Shown here: in pieces, positions 43,542 through 52,812 of the stretch
How positions within the stretch are numbered: position 1 is the first letter of the stretch
How the letters are laid out: each line of letters starts with the position of its first letter
DNA from: an uncultured Eubacteriales bacterium
Lineage (GTDB): Bacteria > Bacillota > Clostridia > Oscillospirales > CAG-272
Assembly (NCBI GenBank): GCA_934402395.1
Contig: CAKRTQ010000008.1
Coordinates: forward strand, 1 to 64,000
DNA: 64,000 nucleotides
Direction of reading: 5' to 3'
Position numbers and translations under genes: made by a program
Notes under the pieces: generated by a model
Databases searched by the model: none
The model's input: the letters and a program-made list of their open reading frames with translations, nothing else
Told to the model about the DNA's origin: nothing

Positions 43542-44246
43542 ATGCTTGAAATCAAAAACCTTACAAAGGTGTACGGCGAAAAAAAAGCCGTTGACAATCT
43601 GAGCCTGCACATAGCCCCCGGCGAAATATACGGGTTTATCGGTCATAACGGCGCAGGCAAGACCACAACGCTCAAATCCGTTGTCGGTATACTCGACTTT
43701 GACGCGGGTGAGATACGCATTGACGGCGTGTCGGTAAAGGACGATCCGCTGTCCTGCAAGAAAAAGCTCGCCTACATCCCCGACAACCCCGATATCTATG
43801 AATACATGACCGGTATCAGATATCTCAATTTCATTGCGGATATATTCGGCGTTTCCGCCGCCGACCGCCGCGACCGCGTGCGCAAATATGCCGATCTTTT
43901 TGAGATAACGGCTGACCTTGCCCAGCCCGTTTCGGCGTATTCGCACGGTATGAAGCAGAAGCTGGCGATAATCGCCGCGTGGATTCACGATCCCCGGCTG
44001 ATTATAATGGATGAGCCTTTTGTCGGTCTTGATCCCAAGGCGGCGCACCTGCTCAAGGGGATGATGCGTGATGTCTGCAACGCGGGCGGCGCGATATTCT
44101 TCTCAACGCACGTTCTTGAGGTGGCTGAAAAGCTCTGCGACAAGGTCGCCATCATAAAGGGAGGCAGACTTATCCGCTCAGGCACCATGGAAGAGGTGCG
44201 CGGCGATGCTTCGCTTGAGGACGTCTTCCTTGAACTGGAGGGCTGA
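43542..44246 (+). CDS. ABC transporter ATP-binding protein
   Basis: 234 residues from the ATG after AAGGAG. Walker A GHNGAGKTT, a Q-loop-like region, signature YSHGMKQKLAI, Walker B LIIMDEP and switch His in FFSTHVLEV are all visible. The signature is the variant SHGMKQ form common in exporters with large permeases. It pairs with the following 532-residue permease, 1 bp after its stop. Substrate unknown. Confidence 0.92.
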   Translation: MLEIKNLTKVYGEKKAVDNLSLHIAPGEIYGFIGHNGAGKTTTLKSVVGILDFDAGEIRIDGVSVKDDPLSCKKKLAYIPDNPDIYEYMTGIRYLNFIADIFGVSAADRRDRVRKYADLFEITADLAQPVSAYSHGMKQKLAIIAAWIHDPRLIIMDEPFVGLDPKAAHLLKGMMRDVCNAGGAIFFSTHVLEVAEKLCDKVAIIKGGRLIRSGTMEEVRGDASLEDVFLELEG

Positions 44247-44247
44247 T

Positions 44248-45846
44248 ATGCTTAAGGTGCTTGTTAAAAAACAGCTTTTTGAAATATTCAGAAGCTATTT
44301 TTATGATGCCAAAAAGAACCGCGCACGCTCAAAGGGCGCAACGGCGGCATATTTTATATTTTTTGTCGTGCTCATGGTCGTGGTTGTGGGCGGAATGTTC
44401 ACTTTTATGTCGGTAGCCCTCTGCGCGGCAATGGTTGTCGCAAAAACCGAATGGCTCTACTTTGCTATAATGGGTCTGCTTTCGATCTTTCTCGGCGCGT
44501 TCGGCAGTGTTTTCAACACATATTCCGGGCTTTACCTTGCCAAGGATAACGACCTTTTGCTGTCGCTCCCGATACCGGTGAGCGTGATAATGACCTCGCG
44601 CCTGCTCGCGGTCTATCTGATGGGGCTTATGTATTCTGGCATTGTGTCGGTCCCCGCCGTTATCGTTTACTTTGTGTTTGCGCCGGCGACATTCGGCGCG
44701 GTGGTCGGTTCGCTGCTTTTTGTGGTGCTCATTTCGGTTTTTGTGCTTACACTTTCGGCGGCGCTCGGCTGGGTGGTCGCAAAAATAAGCCTGAAGCTTA
44801 AAAACAAGAGCTTTATTACCGTTATCGTGTCGCTGGTGTTTCTCGGCGCGTACTACTTCTTCTACTTCAAGGCTCAGACTATCATCTCCGATCTGGCTGA
44901 AAATGCTGTCCGGTACGGCGAAAAGATAAAGGATTCGGCATATCCGGTCTATCTTTTCGGCAGGGTCGCTATGGGTGACCCCGTGGCGATGCTTGCGTTT
45001 TTTGCAGTGGTAGCCGTTCTGTTCGGGCTTATGTGGTGGCTCATTTCCCGCAGCTTTATCAGAATAGCCACGTCTACCGGCTCTGTCGCAAAGCGCAGAT
45101 ACAGCGAGGGGACCGCGCGTCAGCGCAGCGTGGGTTCGGCTCTTCTTTCAAAAGAATTTGCAAGATTCACTTCAAGCCCCAACTATATGCTCAACTGCGG
45201 CATGGGTGTGCTGATGCTCCCCGTGATAGGTATCGTCATGCTCATAAAGGGCAGAAATCTGGTCTCGGTCCTCGATATGATTTTTGATGGGAACAACGGC
45301 TGCGCGGCGATACTGTTCCTGGCGGCGGTATGCGCGTTGGCGTCGATGAACAACATGGTGGTGCCGTCTGTCTCGCTTGAAGGGAAAAGCCTGTGGCTTT
45401 TGCAGTCGCTGCCGATAAAGCCGCTTAAGGTGTTGGGGGCAAAGCTGTCGGTACAAATCATTCTGACTGCCGTTCCCGCCGCTTTCGCAATGGTGTGCAT
45501 TGCGTTGGTTTGCCCCTTTACCGCTGTCGAACTCGTGCTTTCGGTGGTGTTTGCGGCACTTTCCATACTGCTTATGGCACTCTTCGGGCTTTTCCTCGGG
45601 CTTAAAATGCCAAATCTTACATGGACTAACGAGATCGCTCCGATAAAGCAGAGTCTGGCTGTCATGCTTTCTCTGTTCGGCGGATTTATGTATTCCGCCG
45701 CATTCGGAATCGTATACTTCATTGTCGGCAGGCTGATCGGCGCTGCGGCGTATCTTGCCGCCGCTTCGGTGCTTGCGTTTGTACTTTCCGCTCTTCTCTG
45801 GCTGTGGGTGAAGAAGAAGGGCGCGGCTGTATTTGCATCTCTTTGA
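44248..45846 (+). CDS. large ABC transporter permease
   Basis: 532 residues with about 12-14 spans in two halves. The N-terminal block (LVKKQLFEIFRSYFYDAKKNRARSKGATAAYFIFF) matches the coupling helix of ABC-2-type exporters with large permeases. A cytoplasmic insert lies near 290-330 (RSFIRIATSTGSVAKRRYSEG). The start is the ATG just after the ATPase stop, preceded by GGAGGG. It forms exporter 1 with 43542-44246. Confidence 0.85.
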   Translation: MLKVLVKKQLFEIFRSYFYDAKKNRARSKGATAAYFIFFVVLMVVVVGGMFTFMSVALCAAMVVAKTEWLYFAIMGLLSIFLGAFGSVFNTYSGLYLAKDNDLLLSLPIPVSVIMTSRLLAVYLMGLMYSGIVSVPAVIVYFVFAPATFGAVVGSLLFVVLISVFVLTLSAALGWVVAKISLKLKNKSFITVIVSLVFLGAYYFFYFKAQTIISDLAENAVRYGEKIKDSAYPVYLFGRVAMGDPVAMLAFFAVVAVLFGLMWWLISRSFIRIATSTGSVAKRRYSEGTARQRSVGSALLSKEFARFTSSPNYMLNCGMGVLMLPVIGIVMLIKGRNLVSVLDMIFDGNNGCAAILFLAAVCALASMNNMVVPSVSLEGKSLWLLQSLPIKPLKVLGAKLSVQIILTAVPAAFAMVCIALVCPFTAVELVLSVVFAALSILLMALFGLFLGLKMPNLTWTNEIAPIKQSLAVMLSLFGGFMYSAAFGIVYFIVGRLIGAAAYLAAASVLAFVLSALLWLWVKKKGAAVFASL

Positions 45847-45861
45847 TATGGGGGCCCGATC

Positions 45862-46776
45862 ATGGATAACATTATTGAAATAAACGGTCTTCGCAAATCG
45901 TTCGGCGATGTTGTGGCGGTAGACGATCTCAGCTTCAGAGTCAGAGAGGGCGAGCTGTTTGCATTTCTCGGTGTGAACGGCGCGGGCAAGTCAACGACCA
46001 TAAACATAATCTGCGGTCAGCTTGCCAAGGACAGCGGCGATGTTAGGATCTGCGGCACTGATATTGATTCCGACCCCGACAGTGTAAAACGCACGCTCGG
46101 CGTTGTATTTCAGAATTCGGTGCTTGACCGCGACCTTTCGGTGCGTGACAACCTTGAAAGCCGTGCCGCGCTTTACGGGATTCACGGTGCTGCGTTCCGC
46201 AAACGCTTTGCCGAGCTGGCGGAAATGCTTGAATTCGGCGATCTGGCGTTGCGTCCGCTCGGAAAGCTGTCGGGCGGTCAGCGCCGGCGCATAGATATTG
46301 CGCGCGCACTTCTGCACAAGCCGAGGATCCTCATTCTTGACGAGCCGACGACGGGACTTGACCCGCAGACGCGCAGCATCCTCTGGCGCGTGATAGGAGA
46401 TCTGCGCCGCAGTGAAAATATGACGGTGTTTCTCACCACGCACTACATGGAGGAGGCGGCGGACGCCGACTATGTTGTGATACTTGACCACGGCAGGATC
46501 GCCGCGCACGGTACGCCGCTTGAGCTTAAAAACCGGTACACCGGGGACTTTATTACCATTTACGGCATCGGCGAGGATGCGGTCAGGTCGCTCGGCGCGC
46601 CGTATGAGGCGCTTCGCGATGCATGGCGCGTGTTGGTCCCCAACACTGCTGTGGCAACTGCGATGATAGTGAAGCACCCGGAGCTTTTTCGGGACTTTGA
46701 GATAACAAAGGGCAAGATGGACGATGTTTTTCTTACCGTTACGGGCAAAAAACTTACGGGAGGTGCCGAAAAATGA
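45862..46776 (+). CDS. ABC transporter ATP-binding protein (DrrA/CcmA-like)
   Basis: 304 residues. Walker A GVNGAGKST, Q-loop VVFQNSVLD, signature LSGGQRRR, Walker B LILDEPTTGLDPQTR and His switch LTTHYMEEA are present. The C-terminal 80 residues resemble the regulatory extension of DrrA/NodI-type exporters. It is coupled to the next permease by ATGA overlap and sits 15 bp after exporter 1. Confidence 0.93.
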   Translation: MDNIIEINGLRKSFGDVVAVDDLSFRVREGELFAFLGVNGAGKSTTINIICGQLAKDSGDVRICGTDIDSDPDSVKRTLGVVFQNSVLDRDLSVRDNLESRAALYGIHGAAFRKRFAELAEMLEFGDLALRPLGKLSGGQRRRIDIARALLHKPRILILDEPTTGLDPQTRSILWRVIGDLRRSENMTVFLTTHYMEEAADADYVVILDHGRIAAHGTPLELKNRYTGDFITIYGIGEDAVRSLGAPYEALRDAWRVLVPNTAVATAMIVKHPELFRDFEITKGKMDDVFLTVTGKKLTGGAEK

Positions 46777-47681
46777 CAGGTCTCGGTGCGCTTATAAAGC
46801 GAAATACAAAGCTGTACTTCAAGGACAAGGCGATGTTTTTCACATCTCTTATCACACCGCTGATACTTCTTGTCCTCTATGCTACTTTTTTGCGCAACGT
46901 CTTTGTTGAGTCCTTCCGCTCATCGCTTGATGCGGCGGGGGCTTCGGTATCCGATGCGATCATCGACGGATTGGTCGGCGGTCAGCTAGTGTCGTCGCTT
47001 CTCGCGGTTAGCTGTGTTACGGTGGCGTTTTGCTCAAATCTGCTTATGATACAGGATAAGGTCACGGGCGCACGGCATGATATCGGTGTTTCACCGGTAA
47101 AGCCGGGGGCACTTGCGCTCGGATATTACGTGTCAACGATCATATCCGCTCTTATCGTAAATCTGGTGGCGGCGGGCGTGTGCTTTGCTTATCTCGCCAT
47201 TACCGGGTGGTACCTTTCGGCGGCTGACGTTTTATATCTGCTGCTCGATGTGTTCCTTCTGGTGCTGTTCGGCACGGCGCTGTCATCCTGCGTGAATTTT
47301 CCGCTTTCCACAAGCGGGCAGGGGAGTGCCGTCGGCACCGTTATCAGCGCGGGGTACGGCTTTATCTGCGGCGCGTATATGCCGATATCAAGCTTTTCGG
47401 ACGGACTTCAAAAGGTCCTGTCATTCCTGCCCGGAACATATGGCACCTCGCTCATGCGGAACCACGCCATGCGCGGAGCAATTGAGGAAATGCGCGGTCT
47501 GGGCTTCCCCGATGAAGTTATCGAAGCAATACGCGACAGCGTTGACTGCAATCTTTACTTTTTCGGCGAAAAGGTCAGCACCGGCGCAATGTATGCGGTT
47601 CTTGGCGGCGCGATCGTGCTGCTGGTGGGGCTGTATGTTCTGCTCAATGCGCTGTCGGTGAAAAAACACGGTAAAAAATGA
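46773..47681 (+). CDS. ABC-2-type transporter permease
   Basis: 302 residues. N-terminal RNTKLYFKDKAMFFTSLITPLILLVLYATFLRNVFV is the usual amphipathic lead plus first span of ABC-2 permeases; an extracytoplasmic loop and about five more spans follow. It forms exporter 2 with the preceding ATPase. Possible substrates include lipids, drugs or peptides. Confidence 0.87.
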   Translation: MTGLGALIKRNTKLYFKDKAMFFTSLITPLILLVLYATFLRNVFVESFRSSLDAAGASVSDAIIDGLVGGQLVSSLLAVSCVTVAFCSNLLMIQDKVTGARHDIGVSPVKPGALALGYYVSTIISALIVNLVAAGVCFAYLAITGWYLSAADVLYLLLDVFLLVLFGTALSSCVNFPLSTSGQGSAVGTVISAGYGFICGAYMPISSFSDGLQKVLSFLPGTYGTSLMRNHAMRGAIEEMRGLGFPDEVIEAIRDSVDCNLYFFGEKVSTGAMYAVLGGAIVLLVGLYVLLNALSVKKHGKK

Positions 47682-48421
47682 TATACGCACTTGACGATAC
47701 GGTCGCCGTGCGGCATTTGTTTGCAGGCTGGGAGGAAACGATGATCACCTCCTGCCTGCAAAATGTTATGGGGCGGATATTCGTTACGGATAAGCTCAGT
47801 CCGTGTTCAGCCGCCGCAGGGCTGGGCTGTTTTGTGTTTCTGGCAGGCGAGCCGGATGCGGAGCTTGTTGGGCGGAAGTATGCCGACTTTGCGATAATGA
47901 TACCGCAGAGCGATGCGTGGGAGCGGCTGATCGAAGAAAATATTCCTGCGGCACGGCGCGTTACGCGCTATGCGACCGGGAAGGACACGCGCTTTTGTGC
48001 GGAAAAACTGGCTGCCCTGTCGGTTCTGCCCGATGGCTATGAAATGCGCCGTATTGATGGAGAATTGTATGACAAATGCCTTGACAGTCCGCTGACGGCT
48101 GATTTTGTTGCTTCGTTTGACGGAAAAAGCGCGTTTCTCGCGGATGGTATCGGGTTCGTTGTGCTGAAGGACGGAAAAATAGTGTCGGGTGCTTCCTCGT
48201 TTTCGAGATACCGCGATGGGATCGAAATCGAGGTAGATACCGTGCCGGAGGAGCGCAGGAAGCATCTTGCCGCTGCCGTGTCGGCAAGGCTGATACTTGA
48301 ATGTATCGAAAACGGACTGTATCCGAGCTGGGACGCGCAGAACAGGGCGTCTCTTGCTTTGGCACAAAAGCTTGGGTATGAATTTTCACATGAATATATC
48401 GCATATGAGGTGACACTATAA
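47678..48421 (+). CDS. GNAT-family acetyltransferase (GNAT_acetyltran type)
   Basis: 247 residues. The N-terminal half has CFVFLAGEPDAEL and a following helix. The C-terminal GNAT half includes GIGFVVLKDGKIVSGASSF, then IEIEVDTVPEERRKHLAAAVSARLILECIENGLYPSWDAQN, with the acetyl-CoA loop and the SLALAQKLGYE motif, as in the PF12746-type family. It overlaps the permease stop (ATGA), so it belongs to the exporter operon. It may modify an exported or toxic compound; that is inference. Confidence 0.78.
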   Translation: MIYALDDTVAVRHLFAGWEETMITSCLQNVMGRIFVTDKLSPCSAAAGLGCFVFLAGEPDAELVGRKYADFAIMIPQSDAWERLIEENIPAARRVTRYATGKDTRFCAEKLAALSVLPDGYEMRRIDGELYDKCLDSPLTADFVASFDGKSAFLADGIGFVVLKDGKIVSGASSFSRYRDGIEIEVDTVPEERRKHLAAAVSARLILECIENGLYPSWDAQNRASLALAQKLGYEFSHEYIAYEVTL

Positions 48422-49107
48422 TGGAACAGATGGATATAGGAGGCATTCCCGCCGTTCTGTACGGTGATAAAAGCAGCAGAGTATGGCTGTTTGTTCACGG
48501 ACAGGGCGGAAACAAAGAGGAAGCCGGCGCATTTGCCGAGATCGCAGTTCCGGCAGGGTATCAGGTGCTTGGCATCGATCTGCCCGGACACGGCGCGCGC
48601 ATCGGCGGCGCCGGTTTTGATCCGTGGACCGCAGTCCCCGAGCTTGAACGCGTTTACGAATATATAGCCGGGCGCTGGCAGAGCTTTTCACTGCGTACAA
48701 ACAGCATCGGCGCGTACTTTTCAATGCTGGCATTTGAAGATAAGGGCGCGGATAAGGCGTTGTTCGTTTCTCCGATCGTGGATATGGAGCGTCTGATACT
48801 TGACATGATGACGTGGGCGGGCGTTACGGAGGAAAAGCTGCGGAGAGAAGGCGAAATTGCAACCGACTTCGGTCAGGTGCTGTCATGGAATTACCTTGAA
48901 TGGGTACGGCGGCACCCGGTGAGCGGATGGCATACTCCCACCGCAATACTGTGGGCGGGAGGCGACAATATGACCTCGCGCAGTACGGTGACCGGATTTG
49001 CGGAGGCGCATAGTGCCGCACTTACGGTGTACGAGCCGGGCGAGCACTGGTTCCACACCCCCAAACAGCTCGCGGCACTCAAATGCTGGGAACGCGAAAA
49101 TGTATAA
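48421..49107 (+). CDS. alpha/beta hydrolase
   Basis: 228 residues. The oxyanion strand is VWLFVHGQGGNKEEA, then LGIDLPGHGARIGG. The nucleophile elbow is probably LRTNSIGAYFSML (Ser in N-S-I-G). The acid lies near LWAGGDNMTS and the catalytic His in GEHWFHT. The start codon overlaps the stop of the acetyltransferase gene. Small esterase or peptidase; substrate unknown. A long perfect hairpin ends the operon. Confidence 0.82.
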   Translation: MEQMDIGGIPAVLYGDKSSRVWLFVHGQGGNKEEAGAFAEIAVPAGYQVLGIDLPGHGARIGGAGFDPWTAVPELERVYEYIAGRWQSFSLRTNSIGAYFSMLAFEDKGADKALFVSPIVDMERLILDMMTWAGVTEEKLRREGEIATDFGQVLSWNYLEWVRRHPVSGWHTPTAILWAGGDNMTSRSTVTGFAEAHSAALTVYEPGEHWFHTPKQLAALKCWERENV

Positions 49108-49151
49108 AAATCGGCGTACAAAGCCCGCCAAGGGCTTTGTACGCCGATTTT
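49107..49151. terminator. bidirectional terminator between hydrolase and tldE
   Basis: 20-bp perfect stem AAAATCGGCGTACAAAGCCC with its complement around a 5-nt loop, with A/T runs at both ends. It serves two convergent operons. Confidence 0.9.
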
Positions 49152-49155
49152 CGGA

Positions 49156-50427
49156 TCACATTATTTTGATCCCGCGCATAAGAAGTCCCGTGGGACCCGC
49201 GTAACGCTCCGAAACGGTCGAAGCCGTGGAGAGCCGCAGCGAGTTCAGCACATCCGAAAGCTTTGCGCTCATTGTGATACCGGTGAGGGGTTCGACCTTT
49301 TGACCATCGTGGCGGTATGCAAGGCGTATCTCGCCGCCGATATAGTCGTTGTAAAGATCGACCTGAAGCCCCGAGAGCGACACGCACTCAATATAGGGCA
49401 GTCCCATGAGCTCTTCCTCTGTCAGGGTCCCGACGCCGAGGCTCATGCAGCCGAGGTTGCCCGTCTCGGGCTCGCCGAGATAGGAGGCAAATCTGTGCGA
49501 GCCGTAATAAGCCGCAACCTTGCCGCCGATGATAAGCTGTGTGTCGGTGAGGGCGGTACCGTCCTCATCGAAAAATGCCGAACTGCCGCTTCCGCGAATT
49601 TTATCGACCATTGTGAGATCTATGCGGTCGCCGTTACCGTTCTGAAGCACATCGCCTTTGCTGTGGAGGTTGGACTGCGCGTAAACACCCGCATAGTTTA
49701 GGTCGCCGGCGAGGGCGGCTGCCAGCTCGGATATCTCCTTATCGCGCAGAAGCACATCTGCGACCAACGGTGTGGCGGGTTTTACGGCGCGCCGCCGCTG
49801 TTCGACTTCGCGCATTTTTTCGGATATTTCCGCCCGTATTCTGTCAGCGTCGAATTCGGTAAAGCGGTAAGCTTCGTAAAGCTCGACCGAATCGCTGCCC
49901 TCGGTAAATGTGGGTATCGCTTCTATCATCGCGCGGTACTTTATCTGTGTTTTGTCGATGCCCCGGCTGTTTACAACACGCACCGTGTCGCGGTAGAGGA
50001 ATATCTCGGTCGCGTTTATCGAGCCGCCGGGGATACAGTCGGCGTCAAACACCGCATCGGCGATCTTTGCAGCCATGAGCATGGGATCCTCGTCCTTCAT
50101 GTTGGACTCAAGCTCATCCGACTCCGTGCCGCCTTCTGGCAGGTCATATGTCTGGTTGAATACGAGCGCGGCGCGTTCCGATGCTTCCTGTATTTTTGCG
50201 GATATCTCATCGCGGGTCATCGAGCCGTACACAGAAAATGTGGAATCGCCCACCTTGCCGTCATGCTTTACGTAAACGGTGACTTTTGTGTCGGCTGTGT
50301 CGGTCGCGCGCACGGTCTCAAGCTTACGATGGACGAAAAACAGCTCGTAAGACTTTGTTTTTGCCGAGAGGATGCGAAAATCATCGACATTTTTATTTGC
50401 TTTCAGAAGTTTTATAAGATCATTCAT
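49156..50427 (-). CDS. tldE: TldE/PmbA-family protein (chromosomal copy)
   Basis: 423 residues. PmbA-type N-terminal domain, then VNSRGIDKTQIKYRAMIEAIPTF and the C-terminal FFDEDGTALTDTQLIIGGKVAAYYGS, with SLGVGTLTEEELMG and GGEIRLAYRHDGQKVEPLTGITMSAKLSDVLNSL. No HExxxH, consistent with TldE being the non-catalytic partner. It overlaps tldD by 4 bp (ATGA). This is the more ordinary pair found in clostridial chromosomes. Confidence 0.9.
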   Translation of the reverse strand: MNDLIKLLKANKNVDDFRILSAKTKSYELFFVHRKLETVRATDTADTKVTVYVKHDGKVGDSTFSVYGSMTRDEISAKIQEASERAALVFNQTYDLPEGGTESDELESNMKDEDPMLMAAKIADAVFDADCIPGGSINATEIFLYRDTVRVVNSRGIDKTQIKYRAMIEAIPTFTEGSDSVELYEAYRFTEFDADRIRAEISEKMREVEQRRRAVKPATPLVADVLLRDKEISELAAALAGDLNYAGVYAQSNLHSKGDVLQNGNGDRIDLTMVDKIRGSGSSAFFDEDGTALTDTQLIIGGKVAAYYGSHRFASYLGEPETGNLGCMSLGVGTLTEEELMGLPYIECVSLSGLQVDLYNDYIGGEIRLAYRHDGQKVEPLTGITMSAKLSDVLNSLRLSTASTVSERYAGPTGLLMRGIKIM

Positions 50428-51821
50428 CCCAGTTTAACCCTCGCTTTCAGATTCGGTCCGCCGTCGGAAACGCGCACCCATTCCTTGTAGCCCTTGCCGC
50501 AGTGACCGGAGCCTATGACTTCAAAGCCGTCCGATATCATTGATATCGACTTGAGCAGATCGGGTACAAAGCCGCTCATTACAACGGGCGACACATAGTG
50601 GTCGGTCAGTTTGCCGTCCACTATCTCTATGCCGTATTCGGCGGTGCACTGGATCTGCCAGTTTTTGGGGTCTTCCATGCCGTTGTTCGTCTCAAACAGC
50701 ATATAGCCGTGCTTGACAGAGGCTATCATATCCTCAAGCTTGTCGCTGCCGCGCTCAAAAAAAGTGTTTGTCATGCGTGAATATGCTTTGCGGCGATATG
50801 ATTCGCGTCTGCCGTTTCCTGTGGGGGCTGTGCCGAGCTGAAGTGCGGATGCAATGTCGGAAAGTCCCGCCACAAGCACGCCGTCCTTTATTATCTGCGT
50901 ATCACCGGCAAGCACGCCGTCGTCGTCGAAGAAATAGGATGCCGCGCTGAGAGTTGCTGCGGCTCCGTCGCGCATATTTGAGATCGGAGACGCCACATAC
51001 TGACCCACACAGTGGCCTGCCAGTGCGCGGTCTTTGACGAACTGATCCATTTCAACGCCGTGACCGAACGCTTCGTGCGCGATAAGACCGGTTATCGAGC
51101 TGTCGGTTATAACATCGTAAACGCCGGGTTCGATCGGCGTTGCGCGCGTGAGGTGTATTGCCTTGTCCACAAGTCGGTCGGTGAGCGCGGGCATTCCCGA
51201 AATAACGTCGGCAAGCAGGTTAGAGTTCACGCCCTCGCGTGCCTGAACCATTTTTCCGTCCTGCGCTATGACTATCATATAGCCGTTTGCCCAGCCGTAA
51301 TGCTGGGTAAGCTCGCGGTTTTTGGTGATGAAAAGCTTTGATACAGTGTAGGGCTGAACTATGACCACGGCATTCAGGATGCGTTTATCCTTACCGAGCA
51401 GCTCGTCGCGTAGCCCGGTGCAGAAAGAAAGAATATCGCTGTCAGAGTAGCCGCCGAAGTCGGATTTGCGCACAAAGTCGCGCACAAGCGGTTCGTCGGC
51501 AGGGAGCGGCGCGTTTATCATACGTTCTTCAAGCGATGGTGCGACCTTTACTTCACTGATTATTTTATGTGCGAGCGCGGAGGTATCGCCTGTCGGATCG
51601 TCAAGGGAGTATTCAAAAAACGACCTCCCGTTGTGCATACGCAGCACAAAACCGCATTCACCCTCGCCATCGCGTATTGCCGATGAGCGGCGGTCGGTGC
51701 GGTAAACTGTGGAATGCACGTCGGTGCCGAGAATGCTGACATATCCGAATGTCTTGCCAAGCTCGGCAACGAGCGCGCGGCACGCCGCACGTCTCTCGTT
51801 AAGATAGGTTGAAAAAGGCAT
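50424..51821 (-). CDS. tldD: TldD-family metalloprotease (chromosomal copy)
   Basis: 465 residues from the ATG with AAAAGGAG upstream; longer frames lack a site. The zinc motif HEAFGH lies at about 249-254, and the late cysteine is in GSGHCGKGYKEW. The complex degrades unstructured peptides in an internal cavity. Only the zinc motif and general layout resemble the element copy at 37904-39241, so the two pairs are not a recent duplication. Confidence 0.92.
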   Translation of the reverse strand: MPFSTYLNERRAACRALVAELGKTFGYVSILGTDVHSTVYRTDRRSSAIRDGEGECGFVLRMHNGRSFFEYSLDDPTGDTSALAHKIISEVKVAPSLEERMINAPLPADEPLVRDFVRKSDFGGYSDSDILSFCTGLRDELLGKDKRILNAVVIVQPYTVSKLFITKNRELTQHYGWANGYMIVIAQDGKMVQAREGVNSNLLADVISGMPALTDRLVDKAIHLTRATPIEPGVYDVITDSSITGLIAHEAFGHGVEMDQFVKDRALAGHCVGQYVASPISNMRDGAAATLSAASYFFDDDGVLAGDTQIIKDGVLVAGLSDIASALQLGTAPTGNGRRESYRRKAYSRMTNTFFERGSDKLEDMIASVKHGYMLFETNNGMEDPKNWQIQCTAEYGIEIVDGKLTDHYVSPVVMSGFVPDLLKSISMISDGFEVIGSGHCGKGYKEWVRVSDGGPNLKARVKLG

Positions 51822-51930
51822 TGCATTACTCCTTTTCTGTTTTTTATTTTCCGATGATATTGTAGTACCCTTTTTTGTTGATTTCAATATAAATAATTGA
51901 ATTGGCGGTGAAAATTCAACCGCTGCGTCA

Positions 51931-51959
51931 TTGACTTGTTTTCTGTATTATGTTATAAT
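51931..51959 (+). promoter_or_regulatory. sigma-A promoter upstream of the 201-residue membrane protein
   Basis: TTGACT (51931-51936), 17-bp spacer, TATAAT (51954-51959). The leader to 52050 is about 90 nt. Confidence 0.75.
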
Positions 51960-52049
51960 TATATAAACAAAAAAAACACACAGTACCCAACCGCGCGGGG
52001 ACTTTGCGTGTCATAAAGAAAAGACCATATCATACGGAGGACAGTATCA

Positions 52050-52655
52050 ATGAAGAAAAACAAAACGGCGGAGAAGTATCTCTCGCAGGTCATCACCCCC
52101 AAGTGGGACATCATTTTCGGCTCGCTTGTGGCGGTAGGCATTATTCTGTTCCTTGTCGGGTGGGGCTGGGGATATTATTTCAGCATACCGGCGATCATAG
52201 TCGGCGCGGCGGGCTTTATACTTGCACGCTCTGCACGTGTGTCGGATGAGGACTATCTTGGCATTATCGATCATATTCTCGCCGACAACGGAATAGAAAA
52301 AAATTCAACGCGGGGTGAGTCGGTGCTTTCGTCATTCCTTATGAAAGGAAGAGAAGTAACACGCGGTATAGACAAAACGCTTCGCAGCGACACTTACTGT
52401 GTGGCTGTATTCACGCCGGCGCGTAACGCGTGCGGGATAAAATTGCACACGGTGAATGTAAAAGAGGGTACGGCAACAACAGATACGTATACGGTGCCGC
52501 TGACAGCCGTTCCCGCACTTGAAAGCGAAGAGGTTGACACACGCTTCGGCAAGGTCACGCAGAGCATGCTCACTTTTTCGGGCACAGATGTTAAGATACC
52601 TGTTGATGCCAACTCGGCAGACGTCGATGAGGTAATGAAAAAGTTCGGAAGATAA
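52050..52655 (+). CDS. two-span membrane protein of unknown function
   Basis: 201 residues. Two adjacent spans (IIFGSLVAVGIILFLVGWGWG and FSIPAIIVGAAGFILARSA, about 21-62) are followed by a cytoplasmic domain of 135 residues with mixed strands and helices (LRSDTYCVAVFTPARNACGIKLHTVNV; TQSMLTFSGTDVKIPVDANSADVDEVMKKFG). Ribosome site ACGGAGGA. No family recognised. It is monocistronic with its own terminator. Confidence 0.65.
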   Translation: MKKNKTAEKYLSQVITPKWDIIFGSLVAVGIILFLVGWGWGYYFSIPAIIVGAAGFILARSARVSDEDYLGIIDHILADNGIEKNSTRGESVLSSFLMKGREVTRGIDKTLRSDTYCVAVFTPARNACGIKLHTVNVKEGTATTDTYTVPLTAVPALESEEVDTRFGKVTQSMLTFSGTDVKIPVDANSADVDEVMKKFGR

Positions 52656-52664
52656 ATCGGTTTT

Positions 52665-52705
52665 GAAGCCCCGGCAGACGAAAGCTGCCGGGGCTTCGGT
52701 TTTTG
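52665..52705 (+). terminator. terminator after the two-span membrane protein
   Basis: GAAGCCCCGGCAG/CTGCCGGGGCTTC stem followed by GGTTTTT. Confidence 0.88.
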
Positions 52706-52782
52706 ATGCGATCTTGGGCGGTTTTGCCCGATGTGTCCTCGTTTTCCCGGTTTTATTGGCAGCAAAACCGCCAATGCCGTCG

Positions 52783-52812
52783 GGTTGAAAAACTCAATTT
52801 GAGTTTTTACCC
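52783..52812 (-). terminator. hairpin at the rqcH 3' end
   Basis: AAAAACTCAAATTGAGTTTTT palindrome at the very end of the coding frame, with CAACCC/GGGGGT flanks. Member of the hairpin family seen at 16079, 20685 and 56544. Confidence 0.6.
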